From the NCBI RefSeq assembly GCF_905163445.1, contig NC_053193.1:6138001-6202000 (forward strand): a stretch of 64,000 nt of DNA. Reading direction: 5' to 3'. The notes under the pieces are model-generated. The model did not search any database. It saw only the letters and a list, made by a program, of their open reading frames with translations, and was not told the DNA's origin. Below, piece by piece: positions 1 to 9,948 of the stretch (position 1 is the first letter of the stretch; each line of letters starts with the position of its first letter). A program made the translations under genes and the position numbers. The stretch is from Pararge aegeria. Its lineage: Eukaryota > Arthropoda > Insecta > Lepidoptera > Nymphalidae.

Positions 1-130
1 TCTACATAAGTCTTCTACGTACAAACGAAAGAACTATTTGGACTATGAAACTGAAATATACCCATGTTTCATAAAAAATATTAGGTGGAATAAAAATGAC
101 CATTAAATTTTATTATTTATATTATTGTAG
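1..130 (+). other. intron (3' end)
   Basis: AT-rich sequence ending in TATTATTGTAG, read as the acceptor of the first exon in the window. No coding similarity is visible. Confidence 0.6.
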
Positions 131-328
131 GAATCAAAAATGCTTGCTGCGGGAACATCGGATAATAATAGTACCATTGTACCGATGATAACACACACAG
201 CAGCTACACCGCAAGACTCACCATCGACAACTTTAGAACCTGGTGCAACATTCAGGGACTTTAATGTAGCATTAACTTTAGAAAGAGCTACAATGCTTTC
301 AAGCTTAGATTCTATCGACCGAACATCT
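131..328 (+). CDS. Ca-alpha1T: Ca-alpha1T exon: II-III linker, Ser/Thr-rich
   Basis: It begins after TTGTAG and ends before the donor GTATGT. The 66 codons are in phase 0 at both ends and rich in Ser, Thr and Pro, as expected of the disordered cytoplasmic linker between repeats II and III. The internal ATG at 140 is in frame but is probably not a start, since the open frame and the acceptor lie upstream of it. Confidence 0.75.
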
Positions 329-3300
329 GTATGTATAAAAAGTTAATTATTTTTATTATTTGAAACTTGTCTGAATTGACTAAAATTTTCCTGACTATTT
401 TCAGTGTCCCAATATACCAGGGTTACTTAAACCGCCAAACAGCTACACACTAACACTTCATTCTGCAGCTGCTCAATTAGGTGCTGAAAAAGCACGACTT
501 CCTCCATTGACCCTCGCTCCCCCACCCCTGACCTTGGCTCCACCTCCATCTAGGTCTACAACCCCTGGGTCTACTACACCAACAACTCCTAGGTCACTAC
601 CGTCACCAATGTTTCCAGAAAAAAATCTTCAGGTGACGATTGCTAAAGATGAGAACTGTCTTAATGTCAGCGACAAGTCTAGTTTGCTCAGTTCGCTAAA
701 GTAAGTTAATAATTTTGTTAAAATGCATAATTCGTGTAAGTTATTCATAAAATGAATTTATAACACAGCTTTTATACATCATATTAAATTATCATAAATA
801 AATTATTTTTAGAAGTATAACAATTACTACACCGATTATAAGTGGAGAAGATAAATGCAAAGTTCAACGTGGTTATAGTTGGAAACCCAGCTTAGTACGT
901 AAAAAGCAACGAACCGGCTCCGACTCTGATGCGGTAGTGCTGAACAATGGACGGGATCACATTGCGTGCAATGGTAAGTTAATCAAATATAGAACATTCT
1001 ATCAATAAAGTAATAAGGAAATAAGTTGAATTACGGCACGGGATTATTAATAATCATTAAAAGTTCGTCAATAATGCATAATGTAACTTAACTGTGTTTA
1101 GGTTCTAGCTTCAGAAAAAATGAATTACTTCTGTCATCATCGATGGTGATAAAAAACGATACACAATCCGAATTACCAAATAATAGATCAAAAGTAGAGA
1201 AACGAAGAGTTTCTGCTCACACTGCTCCTGTACTGCCAGACGTAAGAATGCCAAACATATATTTTTGATCATTTCTTTCTAGCACATTTTATTTATGATA
1301 CTGTGATTTTTAAGGTGTCATGGAAAGCTCCAGAAGCTGGATTTTCTTCGGACTCCACAGTCAGGCTAGATACGGTTAAAGCTCCTTCTCACAGACTTTC
1401 CCTCACTAACGAGTACATAACAGGTGAATAAATTTTATTATTACTGAATAATGAGCGACTTTCAAGCCATTTCTTGTAATCATTTCCATCATTTCAAAAT
1501 AGAGATTTCCCTAACCTTCTTAGTGTTGATCGAGTGGTTAGCAAGTTCGACCACACATCACAAGGTATATAATAAACATTCACTGAGTTGGACCGAGAAT
1601 CGTGAAAGTAAAAGGACTTACAGTACCTACCTGGAGTTAGGAAAGTATCGCTGTCCACCCGCATGTCTCGAAGAAAACGTTAAAATGTTATCTTTTCAAG
1701 TAATCGTATGTGATAATAATAGTTATAGCCCGCTTGAAGAAACTTAGCCTTTAATCTCCCTTTACTATTAGATAAGAAGCCTCTGCCCAGCACAAGGACA
1801 TGACTAAGCTAAAGGGGTTGATAAAAACGCCATGGTGCTTTGTTTCAGTGACATCAATATCAGAAGTTAAAACTAGTAATTTGACTCCTGTAACTCCACA
1901 AGTTGCACAGGTACCACCACGATTATCCAGACAGGAATCCTTGAAGCCTAACAACCAAGGCTTGCCGTTGATGAAACAAATCAATGAGGAGGTAAAAATA
2001 AAACTTTCTCTATTAGTTTTAAATAATTAGGTAAGCATCTAACAATTGATTCATATTTCTTAAAAAAATGGATTATCTATATTCAACGAGCAAACTCTAA
2101 AATAATATTTTGTCTCCATTACATTTACTATGCAACTTTTCTAAATAGATTAAGTTGACAAATAGTCCGTACTTTACGTACATTGTAACAAGGATAAACT
2201 TATGAGATTAGTACTTATATTTATATCTCTTACGTATAACAATTATAATTAGAGATAATAACCTAGATTGCACCACAGTTTCGCATAAAGGGGTAATCAC
2301 TCGGACGTGAACCAACCTATCTACTTGTTGTTTTACTAACGTTGCGTTTTACGATTAAATAAGCGGGAGCAACCGAGCTACATCGCCCTCTACTTTATAA
2401 ATTTTCGAAGATAAACATATTTTACTTAATTTAATACAAGCTTTTTTTTAGGTGGCAATAAACAACAATGTCTGTATATTCTCATCGAGATTCGATAGGA
2501 GGCGGTTTAGGTTTAAAGACCTTTTTCGATTTATGGAGCCGACGGGGTGCCTTAAGGAAAAAGAAGATTATTCTCTTTACATATTTGCACCAGATAACAA
2601 GTAAGGGATAAAACACCAAAATGTTTGTTCGCGAACTTTATTTATTTGCTCTCAATGTTCACACGGCAAGATACTAAGAAGTAAAATAAATATAGGGCGG
2701 GATATATTGAATGTGTATAGCTTTCGTGGGAATTAATTTCTCAGAGGGTTCTAATAGGTATTTCAATTAACTTATAGGCGAATTCTCGAGAGATACCTAT
2801 ATCGTTATCGTCCTTGCAAAATGCACCACGATTATAAATTTATTGGCTTTAGTGCATACCCATGGTCTTTTATTAAAGTACAGTCGATATAAATAGTTAT
2901 TTTTTTATCTACTAGTAGAGCTATTTTTACATACGTTTTGCTAAAATTGTATAAATTAAAAAACTTAATTTTTTTAACAGGATAAGAAGATTATGCACAT
3001 GGATGGTAACCAGGAGCTGGTTTGACAACATAGTTTTATTGTTCATAGCTTTAAATTGTATAACTTTGGCCATGGAGCGGCCAAACATTCCGCCTGACTC
3101 AAAAGAAAGATCTTTTTTGTCTAGCGCAAATTACGTTTTCACTGTGGTATTTGCTGTGGAAATGTTTATAAAGGTAAAGAACTACAATTTCATAACGGTT
3201 TAAAACGGCTATATATCAAATTTAAATGAGAAAATTCGTTAACGAACTGTACGAATGAATGTTATGTAGTATTTTAATTACTTACATTTGGAATGCATAT

Positions 3301-6300
3301 TTTTAATGTGGTATATTACTTTTTGATTTAATTTTATAGGTTGTAGCATCTGGAATGTTTTACGGTGCTGATGCCTACTTTACTTCAGGATGGAACATAA
3401 TGGATGGATCACTCGTCATTATATCAATTATTGATCTACTTATGTCATTAGTTTCTGAGTCTAGCCCTCGGATATTTGGTATTTTAAGGGTAATAATTAT
3501 TTAATAAATATTTTGAATTAGTTACTTGCTATTTCGTGGCTTGATTAGATTTTAATATTGTTATTTTTACTAATATGAATATCTTTCAGGTATTTAGATT
3601 GCTACGATCTCTGAGACCTCTGAGAGTAATAAATCGAGCTCCAGGGTTAAAGTTAGTAGTACAAACGTTGTTATCATCATTGAGACCTATTGGAAATATT
3701 GTCCTAATATGTTGTACATTTTTTATAATTTTTGGTATTTTGGGAGTGCAGGTTTGTTAACTTTTGTTTAATTCGTTTTAAGTATTTTAGCAACAGAATA
3801 AAGTTCCTTACATTTTCATTGACTTTGTGTTTTTTGTAAAATTTCATTAATATAATTGGTGTGTTAATATGGCATTGAAAGTTATTTATACTTTTCTAGT
3901 TATTCAAGGGGGCATTCTTCTACTGTGAAGGTGCAAATATTAAGAGTGTCAAAAACAAATCTGATTGCCTAGCCATAGATGGTAATGTTTGGGTTAATAG
4001 AAAGTACAATTTTGATGACTTGGGCAAAGCCCTGATGTCACTGTTTGTATTAAGCTCTAGAGACGGCTGGGTAAATATTATGTATACGGGACTGGATGCG
4101 GTTGGAGTTGATCAACAGGTACGCTTGTGTTGAAATAAAAATTAAAAATCTTAGATTCTAGTTTTTTATCCAAACTTCTTTTCTCTTCTAGCCAATCATC
4201 AACTATTCAGAATGGCGTCTACTTTATTTTATTGCATTCATCCTTTTGGTGGGATTCTTCGTGCTGAACATGTTTGTCGGTGTGGTGGTAGAAAACTTCC
4301 ATCGTTGTCGAGAAGAACAAGAGAAAGAAGAAAGAGTTCGACGAGCTGCTAAAAGAGCACTTCAGATGGAAAAGAAAAGACGAAGTAAGTTAAAAACTAG
4401 CAAACAAGAAATTAATACGGATAACAAAAGTTTCGTTTTAGCTGACGTTGCTGTTTATTTTGCTCTGAATAATGATTTTCTTTTTTCAGAAATGCATCAA
4501 AGACCTTACTACGCCGATTATTCTCAAACGCGTCTTTTTGTACATAACGTGGTAACGTCTAAATACTTTGATTTAGCTATAGCAGGGGTAATTGGACTAA
4601 ATGTTGTAACTATGGCAATTGAGTATTACAGAATGCCTCCAGCATTGCAGTACGCCTTGAAAATTTTCAATTATTTTTTCACCGCCGTCTTTATACTTGA
4701 AGCAGTTATGAAACTTGTAGCGCTAGGATTTAAAATCTACCTAAAAGACAAATGGAATCAACTTGATGTAATAATTGTTATACTATCAATAGTAGGAATA
4801 GTACTAGAAGAACTGGAGACTAATATAATCCCAATAAATCCTACTATAATGCGGGTGATGAGAGTTCTAAGAATTGCAAGAGTACTGAAGTTGTTGAAGA
4901 TGGCGAAAGGCATAAGAGCATTGTTGGATACTGTAATGCAAGCTCTACCGCAAGTGGGAAACTTGGGTCTGCTGTTTTTTCTATTGTTCTTTATTTTTGC
5001 TGCTCTAGGTGTCGAATTGTTTGGACGACTAGAATGCTCTGATGAAATTCCATGTCAAGGTTAGTACTATGTTACTTCTTATCTCAATTCGTATAAATAA
5101 CTTACTATTTTTAAATAACTTTTCTCCGCAGTGTTTATCTCATCTTAAAACGACTGCAGGGATTTTCATTAGTTACCATTTTTTAAGTGATAAAGGTTGA
5201 GTTATATTGGTTATTAAATATTTAAGAAAATTCCTGATTAACCTGTTAGTGAAGTTTAAATCCTATCTCAACTTTTGAGATTAGTACGAACTTGACGTAG
5301 AAAATAGGCATTACAAATGCTATAACCGTTAGTGTTATAAAACTCAAGTATAGAACTTCATGTTTCATAATACTATGATCTCACTAGCTAATAATGCCTT
5401 TTACCCATAGGTCTTGGTGAGCACGCTCATTTTGCTAACTTTGGAATGGCATTCCTGACATTATTCCGAGTTGCAACTGGCGATAATTGGAATGGCATAA
5501 TGAAAGACACATTGAGGGAAGACTGTGATAGCTCTGTAGATTGCGTGAGAAACTGTTGCGTGTCCACAATCATTGCACCAATATTTTTTGTTGTATTCGT
5601 ACTTATGGCGCAATTTGTACTAGTCAACGTTGTAGTTGCAGTAAGTATCTTTACTTAAAATAAGTTATAATTGTTGTATAAAAGTTAATGATGATTTATT
5701 GCTATGTGATACAATCGTCTGTATACCAATATAAATCAGCAAAAAAAAAATAGAACAGAAAAGACATTAGACGCACATGTCATAATGAACTTTAGTTCAG
5801 AGGTAGATAATTTGATAAACGATAGTTTGTTATTATACTTGCATGAGTTAAATTTGATGACTTTAATCATATAAATTTAATTTGGTGCATAGGTCTTGAT
5901 GAAACATCTAGAGGAATCACATAAACAAATGGAAGATGAAATGGACATGGACGTTGAATTAGAACGTGAGTTAGAACGAGAAGCAGACGACGAAGAAGAC
6001 CGAGCTCTCTGTCGGGCGTTAGAGGAATGTGTTTCCCCTCCACGCTCTTTGAACAAGGTACCGTCGCTGCCAGCAAATTTCACTTATAGTGAGCCGAAGC
6101 ACCAGCAGTTTTCACCCGCACGCAGACGACGCACATTACACTCACATCACGCTTTGTTACCGGCTGCTTTACCACAAAGGAGAGCTTCCTTATCCCCTCA
6201 TGCATTTGGACGCCGTCGACAGGATTCATCAACATCGGAAGTTCCTGCAGCTTTGTACGAAGAGGATGCCCGCTTCATCGATGCAGATGACGTTGATGAA

Positions 6301-6654
6301 TTAGAACCCGGAAGTCCTCCACGGCGAGACTCCTTCGCTCAAAATAGAAGACAACGGGTGGATAAAAGAAACTCTCTACGCGGAGAGGAAGCCAGGTTAT
6401 TACGACCTGCACCAGTCTTACTTACAGTTCCTTCAAATAGGCAGAGCTTTAGACGTAGTGGAACTAAAAGGAGATCATCAACAGAGTCAGCTGCAACAAG
6501 TGACGCATCATTTCGGTCCCAGTTGACACCAGAAATAAGTGATCAACCAATAACCGAAGAAGAAAAAATAAGAATAGTAATCGCAGAAAGGCGAAAAATT
6601 GATACGACAAGGCCGGAGTCCGAGGACGTGGAATTATCAGAGCGCGGCTCCTAG
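131..6654 (+). CDS. Ca-alpha1T: T-type voltage-gated calcium channel alpha-1 subunit, 3' part (15 exons)
   Basis: This is the pore-forming subunit of a low-voltage-activated calcium channel in the plasma membrane. Exons read from splice sites: 131-328, 405-700, 813-973, 1102-1241, 1315-1423, 1849-1991, 2452-2600, 2981-3173, 3340-3489, 3590-3751, 3900-4118, 4192-4384, 4490-5059, 5411-5640, 5893-6654. Their phases agree and give 1,224 codons plus TAG. By residue of this partial product: II-III linker 1-398, repeat III about 405-675, III-IV linker about 676-712, repeat IV about 713-975, C-terminal tail to 1,224. S4 segments carry regularly spaced Arg/Lys (RLLRSLRPLRV; RVMRVLRIARVLKLLK). The pore motifs LSSRDGW (Asp622, codon at 4062) and RVATGDNWNG (Asp919, codon at 5482) are the two Asp of the T-type EEDD filter, which excludes L- and N-type channels. 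Repeats I-II and the start codon lie upstream of the window. Family and subtype are certain; the exact ends of the weakly conserved linker exons are less so. Confidence 0.96.
405..700 (+). CDS. Ca-alpha1T: Ca-alpha1T exon: II-III linker with Pro/Thr-rich repeat
   Basis: The acceptor is CTATTTTCAG and the donor GTAAGT at 701. The exon has 296 nt and ends in phase 2. It encodes a low-complexity stretch with a tandem LTLAPPP repeat followed by Ser/Thr/Pro-rich sequence, which is probably disordered and cytoplasmic. Confidence 0.8.
813..973 (+). CDS. Ca-alpha1T: Ca-alpha1T exon: II-III linker
   Basis: The acceptor is ATTATTTTTAG and the donor GTAAGT at 974. The split lysine codon joins correctly with the previous exon. 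The basic, Ser-rich sequence includes GYSWKPSLVRKKQRTGSDSD. A conserved-looking block like this in an otherwise variable linker suggests a regulatory or partner-binding segment (inference). Confidence 0.85.
1102..1241 (+). CDS. Ca-alpha1T: Ca-alpha1T exon: II-III linker
   Basis: The acceptor is TGTGTTTAG and the donor GTAAGA at 1242. It completes a split Gly codon and encodes 47 codons including SKVEKRRVSAHTAPVLPD. The sequence is Ser-rich and basic, with possible phosphorylation sites (inference only). Confidence 0.8.
1315..1423 (+). CDS. Ca-alpha1T: Ca-alpha1T exon: II-III linker
   Basis: The acceptor TGATTTTTAAG is followed by codons for VSWKAPEAGFSSDSTVRLDT. The donor GTGAAT at 1424 is weak. 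The exon ends in phase 1 and joins in frame to the exon at 1849, which supports it. Confidence 0.75.
1424..1848 (+). other. intron
   Basis: This 425-bp intron contains an open frame of 98 codons at 1451-1747 without family resemblance or convincing flanking splice sites. I see no mobile element in it. Confidence 0.6.
1849..1991 (+). CDS. Ca-alpha1T: Ca-alpha1T exon: II-III linker
   Basis: The acceptor is CTTTGTTTCAG and the donor GTAAAA at 1992. It completes a Val codon and encodes 48 codons in a Pro/Gln-rich linker style, including VPPRLSRQESLKPNNQG. It ends in phase 0, matching the next exon. Confidence 0.8.
1992..2451 (+). other. intron
   Basis: A 460-bp AT-rich intron ending in CTTTTTTTTAG. 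It holds nothing recognisable. Confidence 0.7.
2452..2600 (+). CDS. Ca-alpha1T: Ca-alpha1T exon: end of II-III linker before IIIS1
   Basis: The acceptor has a strong T tract and the donor is GTAAGG at 2601. The sequence ends in EDYSLYIFAPDNK, which corresponds to the conserved 'WSLYLFSPQN'-type motif directly before IIIS1 in T-type channels. It ends in phase 2. Confidence 0.9.
2601..2980 (+). other. intron
   Basis: A 380-bp AT-rich intron ending in TTTTTTTAACAG. Nothing is recognisable in it. Confidence 0.75.
2981..3173 (+). CDS. Ca-alpha1T: Ca-alpha1T exon: IIIS1 and IIIS2
   Basis: The exon completes a Lys codon and encodes IRRLCTWMVTRSWFDN, the IIIS1 helix (IVLLFIALNCITLAMERP) and the IIIS2 helix (YVFTVVFAVEMFIK). 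The donor GTAAAG is at 3174, phase 0. The match to repeat III of T-type channels is close. Confidence 0.95.
3340..3489 (+). CDS. Ca-alpha1T: Ca-alpha1T exon: IIIS2-S3 and start of S4
   Basis: The acceptor is AATTTTATAG and the donor GTAATA at 3490. Its 50 codons include WNIMDGSLVIISIIDLLMSL, which carries the S3 acidic residues, and end at the start of the S4 voltage sensor (RIFGILR). Confidence 0.95.
3590..3751 (+). CDS. Ca-alpha1T: Ca-alpha1T exon: IIIS4 voltage sensor and IIIS5
   Basis: The exon runs from the acceptor ATCTTTCAG to a weak donor GTTTGT at 3752. It encodes VFRLLRSLRPLRVINRAPGL, with Arg every third residue, and then hydrophobic S5. The 54 codons are in phase 0 at both ends. 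Confidence 0.96.
3900..4118 (+). CDS. Ca-alpha1T: Ca-alpha1T exon: repeat III pore loop
   Basis: The acceptor is CTTTTCTAG and the donor GTACGC at 4119. It encodes the extracellular turret with paired Cys and the selectivity-filter segment SLFVLSSRDGW. The Asp codon lies at 4062-4064. Asp in place of Glu here is diagnostic of Cav3. Confidence 0.97.
4192..4384 (+). CDS. Ca-alpha1T: Ca-alpha1T exon: IIIS6 and start of III-IV linker
   Basis: The acceptor is TTCTCTTCTAG. The exon encodes S6 (FILLVGFFVLNMFVGVVVEN) and then a charged linker (REEQEKEERVRRAAKRA). The donor GTAAGT at 4385 is consensus. Joined to the exon at 4490 it reads KRRKMHQRPYY, matching the insect T-type III-IV linker as I remember it. 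Confidence 0.95.
4385..4489 (+). other. Ca-alpha1T: short in-frame intron, possibly retained, in the III-IV linker
   Basis: The segment is flanked by a consensus donor GTAAGT and a strong acceptor (TTTTCTTTTTTCAG). It is 105 nt long, divisible by three, and has no stop in the channel's frame. Splicing restores the conserved linker, so I treat it as an intron. Reading through would insert 35 residues between KKRR and MHQRPYY. Confidence 0.8.
4490..5059 (+). CDS. Ca-alpha1T: Ca-alpha1T exon: IVS1 to IVS5
   Basis: This is the largest transmembrane exon at 570 nt. It encodes RPYYADYSQTRLFVHN, IVS1 (GVIGLNVVTMAIEYY), S2, S3 (WNQLDVIIVILSIVGIVLEE), the S4 sensor (MRVMRVLRIARVLKLLKMAK), the S4-S5 linker and S5 (LGLLFFLLFFIFAALGVELF). 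The donor GTTAGT is at 5060, phase 1. Conservation with arthropod T-type channels is very high. Confidence 0.98.
5060..5410 (+). other. intron
   Basis: A 351-bp AT-rich intron with no recognisable element. It ends in CCCATAG. Confidence 0.75.
5411..5640 (+). CDS. Ca-alpha1T: Ca-alpha1T exon: repeat IV pore loop and IVS6
   Basis: It encodes FGMAFLTLFRVATGDNWNG, with the selectivity Asp codon at 5482-5484, then a Cys-containing turret (DSSVDCVRNCCVS) and S6 (FFVVFVLMAQFVLVNVVVA). The donor GTAAGT is at 5641. Phase 0 joins to the final exon, which continues VLMKHLEES. Confidence 0.98.
5893..6654 (+). CDS. Ca-alpha1T: Ca-alpha1T last coding exon: cytoplasmic C-terminal tail
   Basis: The acceptor is GGTGCATAG. 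The exon encodes VLMKHLEESHKQMEDE, typical of the post-IVS6 region of T-type channels, then a Glu/Asp-rich probable coiled coil (ELERELEREADDEEDRAL), then a long Ser/Arg/Pro-rich disordered tail ending in ...ELSERGS and TAG at 6652-6654. The tail is about 250 residues. Extra downstream exons through an alternative donor cannot be excluded, but none is evident. Confidence 0.93.
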   Translation, partial: VLMKHLEESHKQMEDEMDMDVELERELEREADDEEDRALCRALEECVSPPRSLNKVPSLPANFTYSEPKHQQFSPARRRRTLHSHHALLPAALPQRRASLSPHAFGRRRQDSSTSEVPAALYEEDARFIDADDVDELEPGSPPRRDSFAQNRRQRVDKRNSLRGEEARLLRPAPVLLTVPSNRQSFRRSGTKRRSSTESAATSDASFRSQLTPEISDQPITEEEKIRIVIAERRKIDTTRPESEDVELSERGS

Positions 6655-7001
6655 TCCAGGCAGGGCCGGCCGCAGCAACACCATGAAGTCTACATCTAAA
6701 TTTCCTAAACAAGGAATGTAGATGTGCCCCTTTCCATGCAATTCCCTATCTCTTCCAAGGTGTGTTTATGGGAAAGCTCAAAGATTGGACTCGGTTCTTA
6801 AACAGTGACACAGTGAACATTTACTTTGAATTAACTTTTGTGATATGTGTCTTTGGAGTGTTTAAACTTTAATTACTCATTTCAAACCGATTGAATGACT
6901 GTGTTTGGTGTAACGTTTGAGATTATTATTCCTTTTGCCACATGTAAAAACCCTTTATTTTCCCTTCGCGGCCGGTTCAGCTAACTTTACAAAGAGACTT
7001 C

Positions 7002-7007
7002 AATAAA
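7002..7007 (+). terminator. candidate proximal polyadenylation signal
   Basis: AATAAA lies about 350 nt after the stop and is followed within 20 nt by a T-rich stretch. Confidence 0.4.
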
Positions 7008-8906
7008 TTTAAGATTTTTTTTTTTTTTAAATTAGTTAGGTAGTTGTTAGAACTAGTCAATTTGTGGTGGTGGGATGTTTTCTACGAGTGCTAAAGTTTA
7101 CTTCATGACTTATTTAAGTAATTTATTCGGTGCTTGCTGTTAATATTTGATCTGTTATTTATAAAATTATGTTAAGTGTACTTGCGAACCTCAACGAAGA
7201 TTCAATTTGTGTGTGTGATAATAAATGTAATTTCTGTTGATGTAAGTATTTACTCTATTGTTAGGTTTAGTTTAGTTTATGTTCTTAGGAGGGGTTTCGA
7301 ATCATTGAAATTAGTGTTTTATAAATCAACGATTTTAAAAGCCTACCTTTCTATTGTGAAATTGTTTTAGCATGAATGTTTAGTTTTTATCATACCCACT
7401 TCTAGTAAATGACTGTTTAGACTCGTAGTGAACTGTTTCTAGTTAGAACTATGTCAATCTATTAGTATTAAAAACAGAACCAAAAGTTCGCGAATTGAGT
7501 GTTACTCTCTTTTAAGACGAAAAATATTTTCTGAATATAAATGAATCCTATTTTCATACCAAATCATGTACTTATTTAGACGTTTACTGGCAATACGCAC
7601 ATGTATTAGAAAGTAGAATATGTTCGACTGAACATTACAAAATGGAAAAAAACTACTCCGATATAAAAAACAATGTGAACGATAGTGATCTGAATAACCT
7701 AAGATTCGAATAATATTAGTGTTGCTATATAGTAATATCTAATTTTTACTACTAGCGGTGCCAAATTTACATTGTAAATTGAAATTATTTAATCTATTAT
7801 TTAGATGTAAATACATTTCTTATTTCCGAACTCATTACCAAAGTTAAACGTATGTAGCAAATTATTCGAAAGACACTTTCTGTGTTGGTCTCTTTTATAT
7901 TTTATTTAAATCGTCGTTCTTGTTATAGTAAAACGTAATAATTAGTTAGTGAAGTCAGCAATAAATTTTATACTTCAACTGTGCCTTTCCTATTTCTAAT
8001 ATAATATTATTAGCTTGTGAAATCGATGGAAGATAGACTCCAAACTTGATGTATTTTGTAGAGGTGACATTATAGATGATTATTCGATGTTACCGTACCT
8101 GTTAACTTTCTTAATTTTTTAAAATTGTACGAAATTATAAAGAGATGACTTCTAAAAATCCGACTTTAGCATTCCGAATTTTACCGTCACTTCGATATCT
8201 TCAACAATAATAGATATCTAGTATTCTAAATATTAGTCGTTGCCACGATAAGATGTACTCATAAGTTGTTGCGTTTAGTAACAGTCTTACAATGTAAGCG
8301 GTAAGATTTTTTTTCCTTTTTTGATCAAAGAATATTAAAAATTGATATAAAATTAGATATAAATAATAAAAACTGTAAAAAAATCGCAAATTTCATGTCC
8401 CTAAATCGATTAATGATTAAAAAATTCTTAAAACTTTTTGTTGTTGTATTTGGGTTTTTTCTGTGACGTAGTTTTTGAGAGAATTTACAGCATTAAGTGT
8501 ACTTTTTATCGTGTCAACGAGGCATTAAAAATTAGTACAAAAAATAACTAGGTAATTTTTTCCACTTAAAACCTAATGTCTTCCACCATCACCTGGTTTT
8601 TAAATTTTTCTATCTCATCACAAATTTAATAGACACATTATGTGGAAAATAGCTCTTGATTTAATCGAAATTACCAGAATATGTAAAATTCATTGTCAAG
8701 CAAAAAGAATTGATTAAATGGAATTTAGTAAAACTAAGAATAGTATTTTCGTGATAAAAGCACGTGATAAAATGTTTAATTGTTTTTCGGAACTGACTAT
8801 ATGTTAATTTTAAGTGGTATGAACAATGTTCATTATTTGAGTACACCTGTTAAAATTTAGCTGGTGATCTGTCAAGTTAAGAGAATTACGAAATGTTAGG
8901 TTGAAA

Positions 8907-8912
8907 ATAAAT
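8907..8912 (+). terminator. candidate distal polyadenylation signal
   Basis: AATAAA is followed by TATAAAAATGCATC and a T-rich stretch (TTTGTTTTATT). It is the last candidate before the repeat-rich region begins. Confidence 0.35.
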
Positions 8913-9179
8913 ATAAAAATGCATCTTTGTTTTATTACTATTACCTTACCATAAATTATCCAAAATTACAAAAGGTACAAACATGGTCGCTAACTATATA
9001 GGCCTCAGATGATATCACACACAGGAGTAAAGGGTACGTAAGGAGGGAGAAGAACTAAAAAAGTTGCGAAACTAAATAGTTGGCAATGGGGAAATACTGA
9101 CCGAATTGTCGGATAAATGTTTAATGACCGAATTATTTATACCTTGGTTAAAATAGGGTAGGGTAAGAAAGTAGTTGTA

Positions 9180-9445
9180 AAGCTGAAGTGGCAATGGACG
9201 GGTCACATAGCTCGGAGAAAGAATGGAATTCAAGCACATCGGGACTTGGGGTCCCGAGGTGCTGGAATGAAAGCCCCGCACTGGTAAGCGCAGCGTTGGT
9301 CGACCCCCAACGAGGTGGACAGACGCCATTAAACGCGTCGCAGATAACCGCTGGCAGCCGTGAAACCGTGGAATTTGGAATTCCCTACAAAAGACCTATG
9401 TCCAACAGTGGGCGTCTATCGGTTGATATTATGTAGATGATGATG
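9180..9445 (+). mobile_element. RTE-like LINE 3' end, frameshifted
   Basis: Broken frames read KWQWTGHIARRK and, in another frame, KPRTGKRSVGRPPTRWTDAI. The first is the end of the reverse transcriptase ORF of RTE-type LINEs common in Lepidoptera. The segment ends in a GATGATGATGAT tail, typical of these elements. It is a dead 5'-truncated copy. Confidence 0.75.
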
Positions 9446-9604
9446 ATAACCTTAGTATACATATTTAAAATACTAAAACATTACATACCATACATAATTA
9501 TCAATATAATTCTTGCATAACAGACCATCATCTGCCCTTTATCTGAGAGCAACATATTGTACGTTGTCTCAACAATACTCAAAAAAACATACATTTTATA
9601 AAAT

Positions 9605-9948
9605 TAAAAAAAAATTCAAAATTGAAAATTCATTTGTTTCATGTAGGCCTAATATAAGAACTTTTGAACTGTCAAGTCTGTCTGTGTGTTGTGACTCTAC
9701 CACCGGTTCGGAAGGCAGATTCTACCGAGAAGAAGCCTGCAAGAAACTCAGCAGTTGCTCTTTTCCAATATCAAATTTATATTTTACATTTTAAAATTCA
9801 TTTTTGTATCTTGTGAAAGATGAAAGCGGAGCCGGATGCTTCCAAGAAACCTTGTCATTAAGAAATTCATCAGTTGTATAATAACCGCGCTGTAATAAAT
9901 GTGTTTTAACACATTCTTTAAACTTATGCATTGGTAGGTCCAATATAC
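9605..9948 (-). mobile_element. jockey/CR1-like LINE 3' end (copy 1)
   Basis: On the minus strand the reverse transcriptase C-terminus is legible (ILDLPMHKFKECVKTHLL, then YYTTDEFLND), followed by a 3' UTR containing a conserved block around CCACCGGTTCGGAAGG. Related copies lie at 30,330, 46,865 and 53,019. It is 5'-truncated and not functional. Confidence 0.75.

Larger units (their letters stand above)
6655..8940 (+). other. Ca-alpha1T: probable 3' UTR of Ca-alpha1T
   Basis: AT-rich non-coding sequence follows the stop codon, with AATAAA at 7002, 7220, 7960 and 8907. No mobile element is recognisable here, in contrast to everything downstream, which suggests a selected transcript end. The true cleavage site cannot be decided from sequence. 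Confidence 0.5.

Noticed and set aside
1451..1747. 98-codon open frame between two channel exons
   Set aside because: The flanking exons join in phase without it, it has no family resemblance and no good flanking splice sites, so I read it as intron.
5427..6083. Open frames on the minus strand opposite the channel exons
   Set aside because: They mirror conserved + strand coding sequence whose product is certain.
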